From: Bacillus sp. ISL-7
GTDB taxonomy: Bacteria; Bacillota; Bacilli; Bacillales_B; DSM-18226
Direction: 5' to 3'
Length of the DNA: 7,841 bases
NCBI RefSeq assembly: GCF_018613065.1
Contig: NZ_JAGGQW010000092.1
Location: 1 to 7,841 of the forward strand
The position numbers were made by a program, and so were the translations under genes. Below, piece after piece: positions 1 through 5,565 of this stretch. Every line of letters starts with the position of its first letter. Position 1 is the first letter of the stretch. The notes beneath the pieces were generated by a model. That model was not told the origin of the DNA and ran no database searches. It saw only the letters and a program-made list of their open reading frames with translations.

Positions 1-101
1 GGTGCGGGAAATCCGCACGCCGGGTTCTGTGGGGGTTTGAGTCGCCAATTGGGCGACCTTTCTACCCGGAGTCGGGGGTTAATCACCCCCTCCTACTCGA
101 T
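1..101 (+). mobile_element. Group II intron, 3' end only (domains V and VI)
   Basis: The window opens inside a domain V hairpin: GTGCGG-gaaa-TCCGCAC followed by GCCGGGTTC, the 3' strand of a DV that would begin GAGCCCG just outside the window. A spacer hairpin GTCGCC-aatt-GGGCGAC follows (about 41-57). Domain VI is GAGT(69-72)..GGGGGT-taatc-ACCCCC..ACTC(95-98), with unpaired TCCT/A bases where the branch-point adenosine would sit. The intron probably ends near CTCGAT at 101. The rest of the intron, including any reverse-transcriptase gene, is upstream and not visible. The 3' boundary is inferred from similarity to the end of the second intron (CTACTCGAC, 2816-2823). Confidence 0.75.
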
Positions 102-143
102 TCTTCAAGTAACGGGCAGTTTAGTTGAAGTATGAAAAGTATC
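102..143 (+). repeat. Intergenic repeat copy A, at the 3' exon side of the first intron
   Basis: AAGTAACGGGCAGTTTAGTT followed by GAAG matches the core found near 5590-5610 and, with the intron removed, the bases flanking 2139/2824 (CTAACGGAGCAG + TAGTTCAAG). The repeat begins within about 10 bases of the inferred intron 3' end. No terminator hairpin follows this copy. Confidence 0.5.
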
Positions 144-268
144 GAACATTACAAGAAACAGAGACGACTATGTTCTTCGGTATTGCCGACTTCATAGTAG
201 TTGAGGGCGGCATCCCACACCCACCTCATCCCATTAACGATGAATGGAGCAAAGTAAGAGTTAGCTGA
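125..268 (+). CDS. Possible small ORF of 47 codons, doubtful
   Basis: An open frame starts with TTG at 125, has an internal ATG at 170, and ends with TGA at 266-268. The ATG version would be 32 residues, including a GGIPHPPHP stretch. No Shine-Dalgarno sequence precedes either start, and the TTG lies inside repeat copy A. The residue composition (mixed acidic and aromatic residues, few rare codons) looks protein-like, so this may be a fragment of a decayed gene and not an active one. I do not recognise the family. It is listed mainly because no other gene covers this stretch. Confidence 0.18.
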   Translation: MKYEKYRTLQETETTMFFGIADFIVVEGGIPHPPHPINDEWSKVRVS

Positions 269-453
269 CCATTTGGCGTTTGTATTTGCATACGAGAGGA
301 CATTTAATCAATTTCATTAAATTTTAAAAATTGTGTTTTTTTATCAGCGAGTTTGTCCCATACAAAAAGCTATCAAATGAATATATTAAAATTGGATTAA
401 AAATTATTTTTTAATTCTAAAAAAATATTAATAGAAGGGAGTTTTTTACTAGA
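269..453 (+). promoter_or_regulatory. AT-rich leader and ribosome binding site of the propeller gene
   Basis: This stretch is very AT-rich and has no open frame. A GAAGGGAG Shine-Dalgarno sequence lies at 434-441, 12 bases before the GTG start at 454. That spacing is long, but no better start is visible. TTGGAT at 392-397 could be a -35 box, but no convincing -10 stands 16-18 bases downstream, so the promoter itself is not resolved. Confidence 0.35.
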
Positions 454-1512
454 GTGAAATTACGAAATGACTATCTCTACATTGGTGACGGCAACGATAA
501 CACTGTGAATACTTTCGACTCAGAAACGGGAAGGTTCCTTGGTAGTTTTGTTCCATCAGGCGACAACACCTTAAACGGTCCCCGAGGACTTATCTTCGAC
601 CATGGTGGGAATCTTCTTGTGTCTAACCAAAGAGTGAATGAACCTGTAAATGGTAATGTATTACAGTACAACGGACAGACTGGTCAGTTTCTACGACAAC
701 TCGTCCCGTCCAATCCAGATGCCCCGTTTGCTCCATACGGCATCGTCCTCTCGAAAAAAAATGTACTGTTTGTGGCGGACAGGGGTGACCTAGACCCTGA
801 TACGGGTATAGAAGTACCAGGAGAATTGAAGATGTATGATGGCTTCAGTGGGGCGTTTTTAGGCAACCTCGACCACTCCGGCTTCAGCCCTTTCCACCCC
901 CGTGGATTGGTCTTCGGTCCAGACGGTTTGCTGTATGTCTCCGCCTTTGACTTTTTAGCTCCAAATAAAGGCTGGGTGCTTCGCTTTGATACGAAGATAA
1001 ATAAATTACTTGATGTGTTCATTAGCAACGACGACATAACAGAACTCCACCGACCGGACGGCTTGGTTTTCGGTCCTGACGGTAATCTTTATGTCACTAG
1101 TTTCCGTGCAGACGTCAATGACACAGACAAGATTCTGGTTGTCAACCGCCATTCACGCAAACTTATCGACAAGATTGACCTCTATGCCGCCGGACAGCCA
1201 CGAGCCTTTGCAGAAGGAATCTTGTTTGGACCGGAGGGAAAACTGTTTGTTCCTATCAATGGCCCGTTCGACCCTGAAACGGGTGAACCAACAGGAGAAT
1301 TTACCGGTTCAGTACGGCGCTACAATGTTCATAGCAAGAAGTTCAAGGAGATCATCCCTCCTTATAAAAATGGCGGACCGTTAGGGGTGCCGACCTTTCT
1401 GACATTTGGCAAGACAAACCCCGCAACACTAGCTTACGAGGGTGACCGGGAAGAAAGCAGCGACCATCATCATCATCACCATCATGAAAGTAGTGACGAG
1501 AGCAGTAGTTAA
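454..1512 (+). CDS. NHL/SMP-30-like six-bladed beta-propeller protein with C-terminal poly-histidine tail
   Basis: The 352-residue protein consists of repeated blades of about 45-55 residues. The clearest repeats are GPRGLIFDHGGNLLVSNQ (42-59), APYGIVLSKKNVLFVADR (93-110), HPRGLVFGPDGLLYVSAF (148-165), RPDGLVFGPDGNLYVTSF (200-217) and FAEGILFGPEGKLFVPIN (252-269), with a degenerate sixth near 312. Each is preceded by a YD/FD..TG.FL strand. This is the NHL/Vgb/SMP-30 propeller pattern; such folds bind ligands or, in some members, are metal-dependent lactonases. No catalytic set can be assigned here. No signal peptide is seen, so a cytosolic location is the default. The tail (331-352) is Asp/Glu/Ser-rich with seven consecutive His at 338-344, a plausible Ni/Zn/Cu-binding segment. 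GC is about 45-62% in three 60-base lines counted by eye, higher than its flanks, which hints at acquisition from elsewhere. The GTG start is preceded by GAAGGGAG. It appears monocistronic, with a terminator 18 bases after the stop. The specific function is unknown. Confidence 0.85.
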   Translation: MKLRNDYLYIGDGNDNTVNTFDSETGRFLGSFVPSGDNTLNGPRGLIFDHGGNLLVSNQRVNEPVNGNVLQYNGQTGQFLRQLVPSNPDAPFAPYGIVLSKKNVLFVADRGDLDPDTGIEVPGELKMYDGFSGAFLGNLDHSGFSPFHPRGLVFGPDGLLYVSAFDFLAPNKGWVLRFDTKINKLLDVFISNDDITELHRPDGLVFGPDGNLYVTSFRADVNDTDKILVVNRHSRKLIDKIDLYAAGQPRAFAEGILFGPEGKLFVPINGPFDPETGEPTGEFTGSVRRYNVHSKKFKEIIPPYKNGGPLGVPTFLTFGKTNPATLAYEGDREESSDHHHHHHHESSDESSS

Positions 1513-1529
1513 CCTTTGAAAATACAAGG

Positions 1530-1568
1530 AAAGACCGCTACTTGCGTTTTGATAGCGGTCTTTCTTTG
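1530..1568 (+). terminator. Rho-independent terminator of the propeller gene
   Basis: An 11-bp perfect stem, AAAGACCGCTA (1530-1540) with TAGCGGTCTTT (1553-1563), has a 12-base loop and is followed by CTTT. It lies 17 bases past the stop codon. Confidence 0.85.
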
Positions 1569-1721
1569 GACAAGGTGTAACTTTTCTAAAGGGTCAGATT
1601 CACAAATTTCTTTGATTTGTTTACAATATTCCTTTCAGCGAGGTGAGTTCGCCAAGATCCGAACGTCACACTGGTCAGGGTGGTTCTCACGAGACTGCTA
1701 TTATGGCTTTATTTTTCTCTC
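1569..1721. other. Non-coding stretch with one hairpin
   Basis: No credible gene is seen. A stable imperfect hairpin at 1643-1669 pairs GTGAGTTCG with CGAAC-g-TCAC (one bulged G, 8-base loop). It is not followed by a T run, so it is not a terminator. Its role is unknown. Confidence 0.4.
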
Positions 1722-1777
1722 AAGGAGATTGTGAAGAAATGTACTTAAGCTAAAGGGTGCGTTTGTTGAAGAGTAGA
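1722..1777 (+). repeat. Intergenic repeat copy B
   Basis: AAGGAGATTGTGAAGAAATG, then TACTTAAGCTAAAGGGTGC, aligns almost base for base with 5566-5604. Its 17-mer TTGTGAAGAAATGTACT (1729-1745) is identical to 2925-2941. The trailing GTTTGTTGAAGAG matches the TTAGTTGAACAAG part of other copies. No terminator hairpin follows; the small membrane-protein gene begins about 25 bases downstream. Confidence 0.65.
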
Positions 1778-1801
1778 GTACAATAATTTCAGGAGTAAAA
1801 T

Positions 1802-2002
1802 ATGAGAATTTTAGTTATAAGTATTAGTCTAGTATGTATGATAATTCCTCTTGTTTTATTATTTAAGGACTTAAAGGAGACAAAAAGTATTAAGGAAAGA
1901 ATTGGAATCCTTTTTGGTTTCTTTTATGAACCATTAGAGTCATGGGCAATAATATTTTATATAGGTTTTCTTGGATTATTGTACGGGTTGATTTTTCTTT
2001 AA
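1802..2002 (+). CDS. Small two-helix membrane protein, function unknown
   Basis: The 66-residue protein starts with ATG, preceded by AGGAG (1791-1795) at 6-base spacing, a textbook Bacillus initiation site. Residues about 3-21 form a hydrophobic helix, 22-35 a charged linker rich in Lys and Glu (KDLKETKSIKERIG), and about 46-66 a second hydrophobic helix running to the C-terminus. The protein is probably an integral membrane protein with both helices spanning. I do not recognise the family. It stands alone between two intergenic repeats, with a repeat-borne terminator at 2095-2118 that could end its transcript. Codon use is AT-rich like typical host genes and unlike the GC-richer propeller gene upstream. 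The strong ribosome binding site makes a real gene likely despite its size. Confidence 0.65.
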   Translation: MRILVISISLVCMIIPLVLLFKDLKETKSIKERIGILFGFFYEPLESWAIIFYIGFLGLLYGLIFL

Positions 2003-2059
2003 AATTTTTTGTGTAATCAAGTAATTGCATTAGTATTTTTGTTAACTTGTTATATTTCC

Positions 2060-2118
2060 TTAAGTAACTAACGGGTTCAAGAGTTGAAGAACGGGGATTG
2101 CTGCGGCGATCCTTTTTT
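2060..2118 (+). repeat. Intergenic repeat copy C with built-in terminator
   Basis: TTAAGTAACTAACGGGTTCA followed by AGAGTTGAAGAACGG resembles the core at 5587-5619. As in that copy, the core runs straight into a GC hairpin with a TGCG loop and a T run. The same architecture in two places suggests the hairpin belongs to the repeat. Confidence 0.6.
2095..2118 (+). terminator. Rho-independent terminator within repeat copy C
   Basis: GGATTGC (2095-2101), loop TGCG, GCGATCC (2106-2112), then six T. The seven-bp stem has one G-T pair. It lies downstream of the small membrane-protein gene and 21 bases before the intron. Confidence 0.75.
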
Positions 2119-2139
2119 CATATTCAGCTAACGGAGCAG

Positions 2140-2823
2140 GTGTGCGGCCGATCCTAGGTCGTATCATATAACGGGTGGGATTCCCGTCGAGTAAGAACTA
2201 GCCATTCGCTCGTAGCGAGTCTTGGAGGGCTAAAGGTAACTTGAGTCTTTAAGCGTAGACAGTTAGGTGGCGGGCCGAAAGCCAATTGGTTGAAGGGATT
2301 GAGCTCCATAATGTTAGTAAAACGAGAGGGCTGATGCTTTACCTGCAGCAGAAAGCTACATTTTATCCTTCGTTTAAGGCAAGATGGATAAAACCTCTCT
2401 GGAGTCAGAGACCTTGGCACGTTACACATTGATATGATATGGCAACTCGGGAGACCCTACCGGTCTTTTCTTATAAGAAGAGTATGGTGTACAAGCGATA
2501 AAAAGTAAGGAAGCCAAACGCCGGTGTAGGGAGTCGGATAGCAGCGTAGTACCAATGAAGTTGGGTAATGCCGATGGAGGAAAGGCTAGCTACCAGTTAT
2601 CGCCCTTAGTAGGGAAACATCTTCTACACACAGAGGTAGGTATAATAAATGGAAACAAAACTACTAAGGATAGCAAAATTAGCAAAATCTAATATTAAAA
2701 GATTAATGTATTTTTGTGAATGGTAACTAGGAGGAGCCGTGTGCATTAATAGTGCAAGCACGGTTCTGGGAGGGGGGTGGAGTACAATTTACCGCAAGGT
2801 AGAAAGGCTCCCTTCTACTCGAC
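2140..2823 (+). mobile_element. Group II intron, complete ends but lacking its reverse-transcriptase ORF
   Basis: The 5' end GTGTGCGG at 2140 fits the GUGYG consensus; GTGCG at 2142 is an alternative. Domain V is at 2734-2766: GAGCCGTG..CACGGTTC with the AGC triad, a two-base AG bulge and a distal TGCA/TGCA stem. Domain VI is at about 2772-2823: GAGTA..TACTC enclosing TTTACC-gcaa-GGTAGAAA, ending CTCGAC. About 590 nt precede domain V and are dense in short hairpins (for example ACGGG-tgggatt-CCCGT near 2170), as expected for domains I-III. No long ORF is present in domain IV, only a 26-codon vestige. Self-splicing or mobility would therefore need a protein supplied in trans. EBS/IBS pairings were not assigned. 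Confidence 0.8.
2649..2726 (+). pseudogene. Vestige of the intron-encoded reverse transcriptase/maturase (N-terminal codons only)
   Basis: ATG at 2649 opens a 25-residue frame beginning METKLLRIAKLAKSN and stopping at TAA 2724-2726, eight bases before domain V. The opening resembles, from memory, the METKL-x-RIAELA start of group II intron reverse transcriptases, and it sits where domain IV ORFs begin. All RT, maturase and endonuclease domains are missing, which points to an internal deletion of about 1.2-1.7 kb relative to a normal intron ORF. The residual C-terminal residues (RLMYFCEW) were not recognised. It is inferred to be non-functional. Confidence 0.6.
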
Positions 2824-2924
2824 TAGTTCAAGAGTGCTGTTAGATCTTTGTTCAACAATTGGGCCATTTAATGGAGTAAGGCTCTCAAACAAAACTGGAT
2901 ATTTATGTTAGAATTGAGGTGAGG
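2824..2924 (+). repeat. 3' exon side of the intron: continuation of the interrupted repeat plus associated intergenic sequence
   Basis: TAGTTCAAGAG directly after the intron continues CTAACGGAGCAG (2128-2139) directly before it. Joined, they match copy A. The stretch with TTGTTCAACAATTGGGCC (2849-2866) that follows looks like a further repeat-family module, because TTGTTCAAC is the reverse complement of the GTTGAACAA element. No gene is seen here. Confidence 0.45.
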
Positions 2925-2968
2925 TTGTGAAGAAATGTACTGAAACTAAAGGGAGTTTAGATGAACAA
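2925..2968 (+). repeat. Intergenic repeat copy D
   Basis: TTGTGAAGAAATGTACT is identical to 1729-1745, followed by GAAACTAAAGGGAG and TTTAGATGAACAAG, matching the ACTTAAGCTAAAGGG..GTTGAA part of copy B. It is in the same orientation as all other copies. Confidence 0.65.
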
Positions 2969-3014
2969 GAAATACGACTTAATATTTACTGTATTATTAA
3001 CAAAAGTGTATTTA

Positions 3015-3053
3015 AGAAAACGAAAAACACCGACCTGCTATAGTCGGTGTTTT
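3015..3053 (-). terminator. Strong bidirectional terminator downstream of the MFS gene
   Basis: AAAACACCGAC (3024-3034) pairs perfectly over 11 bp with GTCGGTGTTTT (3043-3053). On the minus strand the stem is followed by T, CG and TTTTC; on the plus strand by GTTT. It would end transcripts from the MFS gene and the tRNA-like element, and is weaker in the other direction. Confidence 0.8.
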
Positions 3054-3059
3054 GTTTAT

Positions 3060-3128
3060 AGCGCCAAGGGGAATCGAACCCCCGAACCTCATCGCTGCCT
3101 GCAATGTCCTCTCCCGCTTTTGGGGGAG
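3060..3128 (-). other. tRNA-like element: T-arm plus two further hairpins, no intact acceptor stem
   Basis: Read on the minus strand, GGGGG-TTCGATT-CCCCT (3083-3067) is a canonical T-arm with the G53-TTCRA-C61 signature, followed by TGGCGCTA. Upstream are CATTG-CAGGCAG-CGATG (3106-3090), a 5-bp/7-base hairpin in the anticodon position, and CTCCC..GGGAG (3128-3111) in the D-arm position. The anticodon-type loop lacks T33, the spacing between arms is off, CCA is not encoded, and no 5' partner AGCGCCA is found. It may be a decayed tRNA, a tRNA 3' end left by an integrated element, or a tRNA-like structure in the MFS mRNA 3' UTR. It lies 31 bases after the MFS stop and before the shared terminator. 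Confidence 0.4.
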
Positions 3129-3158
3129 TTTCACTGCCCTGAACCATCTGCAAGGGTT

Positions 3159-4364
3159 TCAACGTCCTTTACGGATGGTACTTTTTTCAGTAAGAAAGTA
3201 AAGTAAGGCTAAAAGCGGCATAACAACTCCAATTAGAGATGTGAAACTCCAGCCGCCATGAGCATAAGACCAACCGCCCAAAGAAGAGCCAATTGCTCCG
3301 CCAATAAAGAATATAGACATGAAAAGTCCGTTCAGTCGGCCTCTTGCTTCACTCCCCAATAAATAAATCGCCCGCTGTCCAAGAACAAGATTTCCCGATA
3401 CGGCCGCATCCAGCATAATAGCAGCAAGAATGAGCAATGTGAGAGCCGTTGTTGAATTACCTTGAAAAAGATATGCTAGCAAAAAAGACAAGGTGGCAAT
3501 AATCATTGCCAGTCCGGTCAAAAATTTGGTCCAGCCTTTATCCGCCAGTCTTCCAGCTATCGGAGCTGCTATCGCGCCTCCCACACCTGCCAATGCAAAC
3601 AATGCGATGCCTTGCTGGGACATTCCGAAATCATCCACCAATCGCAAAGGAACCACAGTCCAAAACAGGCTAAAGGCGCCAAATAAACAAGCTTGATAAA
3701 TGCCGCGGCGGCGTAATATAGGCGTTTGTTTTAAGAGGGTGCCTAAAGAGACAATTAATTTACCGTAGTTGAGCGTAGGTGAAGGTCTACGCTCAGGGAG
3801 AATACGTGACAACAGAACCGTCAATAGAGCGATAACAATCGCCGATAAAGCAAATACTGTTTGCCATCCCCAAATGCTGGTTATAAAGCTTGCCACCGGC
3901 CTGGCAAACATAATTCCGAGTAAGAGTCCACTCATCACGTTTCCGACCACGCGGCCGCGCTGCTCTTCAGACGCTAAATGGGCGGCATAGGGAACCAGTA
4001 TTTGGGCTACCACAGATCCCAGTCCAATAAACAGGGACGCAGTCAGGAAAAATAGCGCATTTGAGGCGAATGTTGCCGCAAGCAATGCACATACCACAAC
4101 AATTAGTGATACTGCCACGAGGCGCCGATTTTCAATAATGTCACTAAGCGGTACGATAAACAGCAGCCCTGCAACATAACCGATTTGTGTTAAGGTGACA
4201 ATTAATCCTGCTGCTGCGGAAGAAAGACCCGTAGAGACACTGATAGGTCCTACCAGGGTTTGCGCATAATAAAGATTGGCGACAATAAGACCACATGCGG
4301 ACGCTAACAGAAACATAATCCAGCTTGAAATGCGTTTACCCTCGATAACTTGATTCGTTTGCAT
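3159..4364 (-). CDS. MFS drug/metabolite efflux transporter (DHA1-like, 12 helices)
   Basis: This is a 401-residue inner-membrane carrier, probably a proton-coupled exporter. It has about twelve hydrophobic helices in two halves. The loop 2-3 motif A is degenerate (PLSDIIENRR, about 72-81), and its second-half counterpart is GRLADKGWTKF (about 271-281). A LLLGIMFARPVASFI segment in helix 5 (about 163-177) occupies the place of the antiporter motif. The start chosen is the ATG at 4364, because GGGGAGG (4371-4377) lies 6 bases upstream; the longer frame from 4412 has no such site. The gene is transcribed away from the TetR gene across a 210-bp spacer, the usual arrangement for an efflux pump and its local repressor, so induction by a substrate of the pump is inferred. 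The substrate is not predictable. The length is normal for the family and no lesions are seen. Confidence 0.88.
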   Translation of the reverse strand: MQTNQVIEGKRISSWIMFLLASACGLIVANLYYAQTLVGPISVSTGLSSAAAGLIVTLTQIGYVAGLLFIVPLSDIIENRRLVAVSLIVVVCALLAATFASNALFFLTASLFIGLGSVVAQILVPYAAHLASEEQRGRVVGNVMSGLLLGIMFARPVASFITSIWGWQTVFALSAIVIALLTVLLSRILPERRPSPTLNYGKLIVSLGTLLKQTPILRRRGIYQACLFGAFSLFWTVVPLRLVDDFGMSQQGIALFALAGVGGAIAAPIAGRLADKGWTKFLTGLAMIIATLSFLLAYLFQGNSTTALTLLILAAIMLDAAVSGNLVLGQRAIYLLGSEARGRLNGLFMSIFFIGGAIGSSLGGWSYAHGGWSFTSLIGVVMPLLALLYFLTEKSTIRKGR

Positions 4365-4436
4365 TGTAATCCTCCCCATTTTCATTTTTTGTGTGTGCGG
4401 CAGGGCTAACAATATTCAGTACTGCCATCACAAATT

Positions 4437-4551
4437 AAATAATATACGTATAGTTTAGTAATTGATATTTAAATAATATACTGTACGTTCGGTTTTGTAA
4501 ATAGCTATTTTTTCTTTTTGTTGAATATTTAGTATAATGAACGTATAGTTT
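4437..4551. promoter_or_regulatory. Probable TetR operator sites in the divergent spacer
   Basis: Three related sites are visible: AATATACGTATAGTTTAG (4441-4458), containing the perfect palindrome TATACGTATA (4443-4452); ATATACTGTACGTTCGG (4476-4492); and GAACGTATAGTTTTTAT (4539-4555). ACGTATAGTTT occurs identically at 4446-4456 (with its A as the palindrome's fifth base) and 4541-4551, and AAATAATATAC occurs identically at 4437-4447 and 4471-4481. The third site overlaps the likely tetR transcription start, which suggests autorepression; the other two are placed to control the MFS gene. Binding is inferred. Confidence 0.5.
4510..4538 (+). promoter_or_regulatory. tetR promoter
   Basis: A perfect -10 box TATAAT is at 4533-4538. 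The -35 region 17 bases upstream (TTTTCT, 4510-4515) is weak. The expected start is near 4545, inside the third candidate operator, with the Shine-Dalgarno GGGGAGG at 4562-4568. Confidence 0.55.
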
Positions 4552-4574
4552 TTATTGTAAAGGGGAGGATTCGT

Positions 4575-5153
4575 GTGAATGCCAAAAGAGGACGTCCACG
4601 TAATGTTGAAACGCAAAAGTCTATCCTTTCTGCTTCATATGATTTGTTGTTGGAAAATGGCTTTGGAACGGTCACTGTAGAGAAAATTGCTGAGCGGGCC
4701 AGGGTTAGTAAAGCCACCATTTATAAATGGTGGCCCAACAAAGCAGCAGTTGTTATGGACGGCTTTCTATCTGCTGCTGCGGCAAGACTGCCGGTGCCCG
4801 ACACGGGTTCAGTATTTAATGACATACTCATCCATGCCACTAGTTTAGCTCGGTTTTTGACCAGTCGGGAGGGTAAAATCATTAAGGAGCTGATTGGTGA
4901 AGGGCAATTTGATTCAGGGCTGGCGAAGGCATACCGGACCAGATACTTCCATCCTCGCCGGCTTGAGGCTAGACATCTTATGGAACGGGGGGTTCAGCGC
5001 GGGGAATTGAGGGGAAATCTCGATCTCGATTTAAGCATTGACCTCATTTACGGGCCAATTTTCTATAGATTGCTTGTGATAGGTGAAAATTTGGATGATG
5101 TTTATGTTGAAAATTTAGTGAAATATTCATTTACAGGAATTAATTCGGATTGA
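4575..5153 (+). CDS. TetR/AcrR-family transcriptional repressor
   Basis: The 192-residue protein has an N-terminal three-helix DNA-binding domain (about 13-60). The family pattern is clear: ILSASYDLLLENGF, then TVEKIAERARVSKATIYKWW as the helix-turn-helix, then PNKAAVV. A basic arm, KRGRPR, precedes it. The ligand-binding part (about 75-185) includes EGKIIKELIGEGQ, FHPRRLEARHLMERGVQRGE and DLIYGPIFYRLLV, which resembles the TetR_C_11-type C-terminal domain. It starts with GTG, 6 bases after GGGGAGG (4562-4568); the MFS gene has the same Shine-Dalgarno. It is divergent from the MFS gene, so it most likely represses that gene and itself, with release by a small molecule. The inducer is unknown. 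The gene appears intact. Confidence 0.9.
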   Translation: MNAKRGRPRNVETQKSILSASYDLLLENGFGTVTVEKIAERARVSKATIYKWWPNKAAVVMDGFLSAAAARLPVPDTGSVFNDILIHATSLARFLTSREGKIIKELIGEGQFDSGLAKAYRTRYFHPRRLEARHLMERGVQRGELRGNLDLDLSIDLIYGPIFYRLLVIGENLDDVYVENLVKYSFTGINSD

Positions 5154-5157
5154 ATAG

Positions 5158-5514
5158 ATACCCTTCATTGACTCCCTTAATCATTCTGACGGTCGTTCGT
5201 TTTTAGATAAGGGTTTTGCTTTAGCAGTTGTATTATCAACTATTTTAGCCAGCAAGGGATTTGAATTAGAATGGGGACCTATATACTGGGGACTAATTGG
5301 TGCAGCCAGGGGCATTATTATTGGTTTAGTAATCGAAATAATATTGTATAAATGGAAGAATAAAAAAAAGCAAATTAAACTGGTACGGAATGAAAAACAC
5401 GGAGAGGTTATACTAATTATTAATTGTCAGCTGAAGGATAAAAAATTAGTTTCAGTTATACTCACACGGAATTTAGCGTTAGGGTTGGCGAAAGTTATTA
5501 ATTCTAAAGAATGA
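5158..5514 (+). pseudogene. 5'-truncated gene for a small membrane-associated protein, no start codon
   Basis: An uninterrupted 118-codon frame runs from just after an in-frame TAG (5155-5157) to TGA at 5512-5514. It has no ATG or GTG, and the first TTG is at codon 63. The residues look strongly protein-like: SLNHSDGRSFLDKGFALAVV, then LEWGPIYWGLIGAARGIIIG, a lysine-rich linker (YKWKNKKKQIK), and a C-terminal domain with HGEVILIINC and LALGLAKVI. One or two membrane helices are likely (about 20-35 and 48-64), followed by a soluble alpha/beta domain. The family was not identified; the C-terminal pattern faintly recalls YflT-like stress proteins, which is a guess. The frame begins 4 bases after the tetR stop, so the N-terminus was probably lost at a junction there. 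Alternatives are an unusual ATT start or a sequencing error. Confidence 0.65.
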
Positions 5515-5565
5515 CAAAATTTTTTATTATCGGTGTGATGCTATAAAAAGCATTGCCCATTAACG

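Noticed and set aside
684..1384. Open frames overlapping the propeller gene on the minus strand and in another plus frame
   Set aside because: They are shadows of the repetitive, GC-richer propeller gene; none has a ribosome binding site or the regular motif pattern of the real frame.
1465..1485. The poly-His run as an engineered purification tag
   Set aside because: It has seven His, not six, is mostly CAT codons, and is internal with a further acidic Ser-rich tail; nothing vector-like surrounds it.
1516..1734. A 72-codon open frame after the propeller gene
   Set aside because: It runs through the terminator hairpin, has a TTG start without a ribosome binding site, and has no family character.
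2154..2429. A 91-codon minus-strand frame
   Set aside because: It lies antisense to the structured intron core; its openness is best explained by the RNA structure, and no ribosome binding site was seen.
2961..3206. An 81-codon plus-strand frame with a passable GGGAG before its ATG
   Set aside because: It crosses repeat copy D, the bidirectional terminator, the tRNA-like element and the MFS 3' end; the Shine-Dalgarno match is part of the repeat.
4365..4412. A 16-residue longer N-terminus for the MFS transporter (ATG at 4412)
   Set aside because: The ATG at 4364 has GGGGAGG at ideal spacing and begins a typical short cytoplasmic tail; no ribosome binding site precedes 4412.
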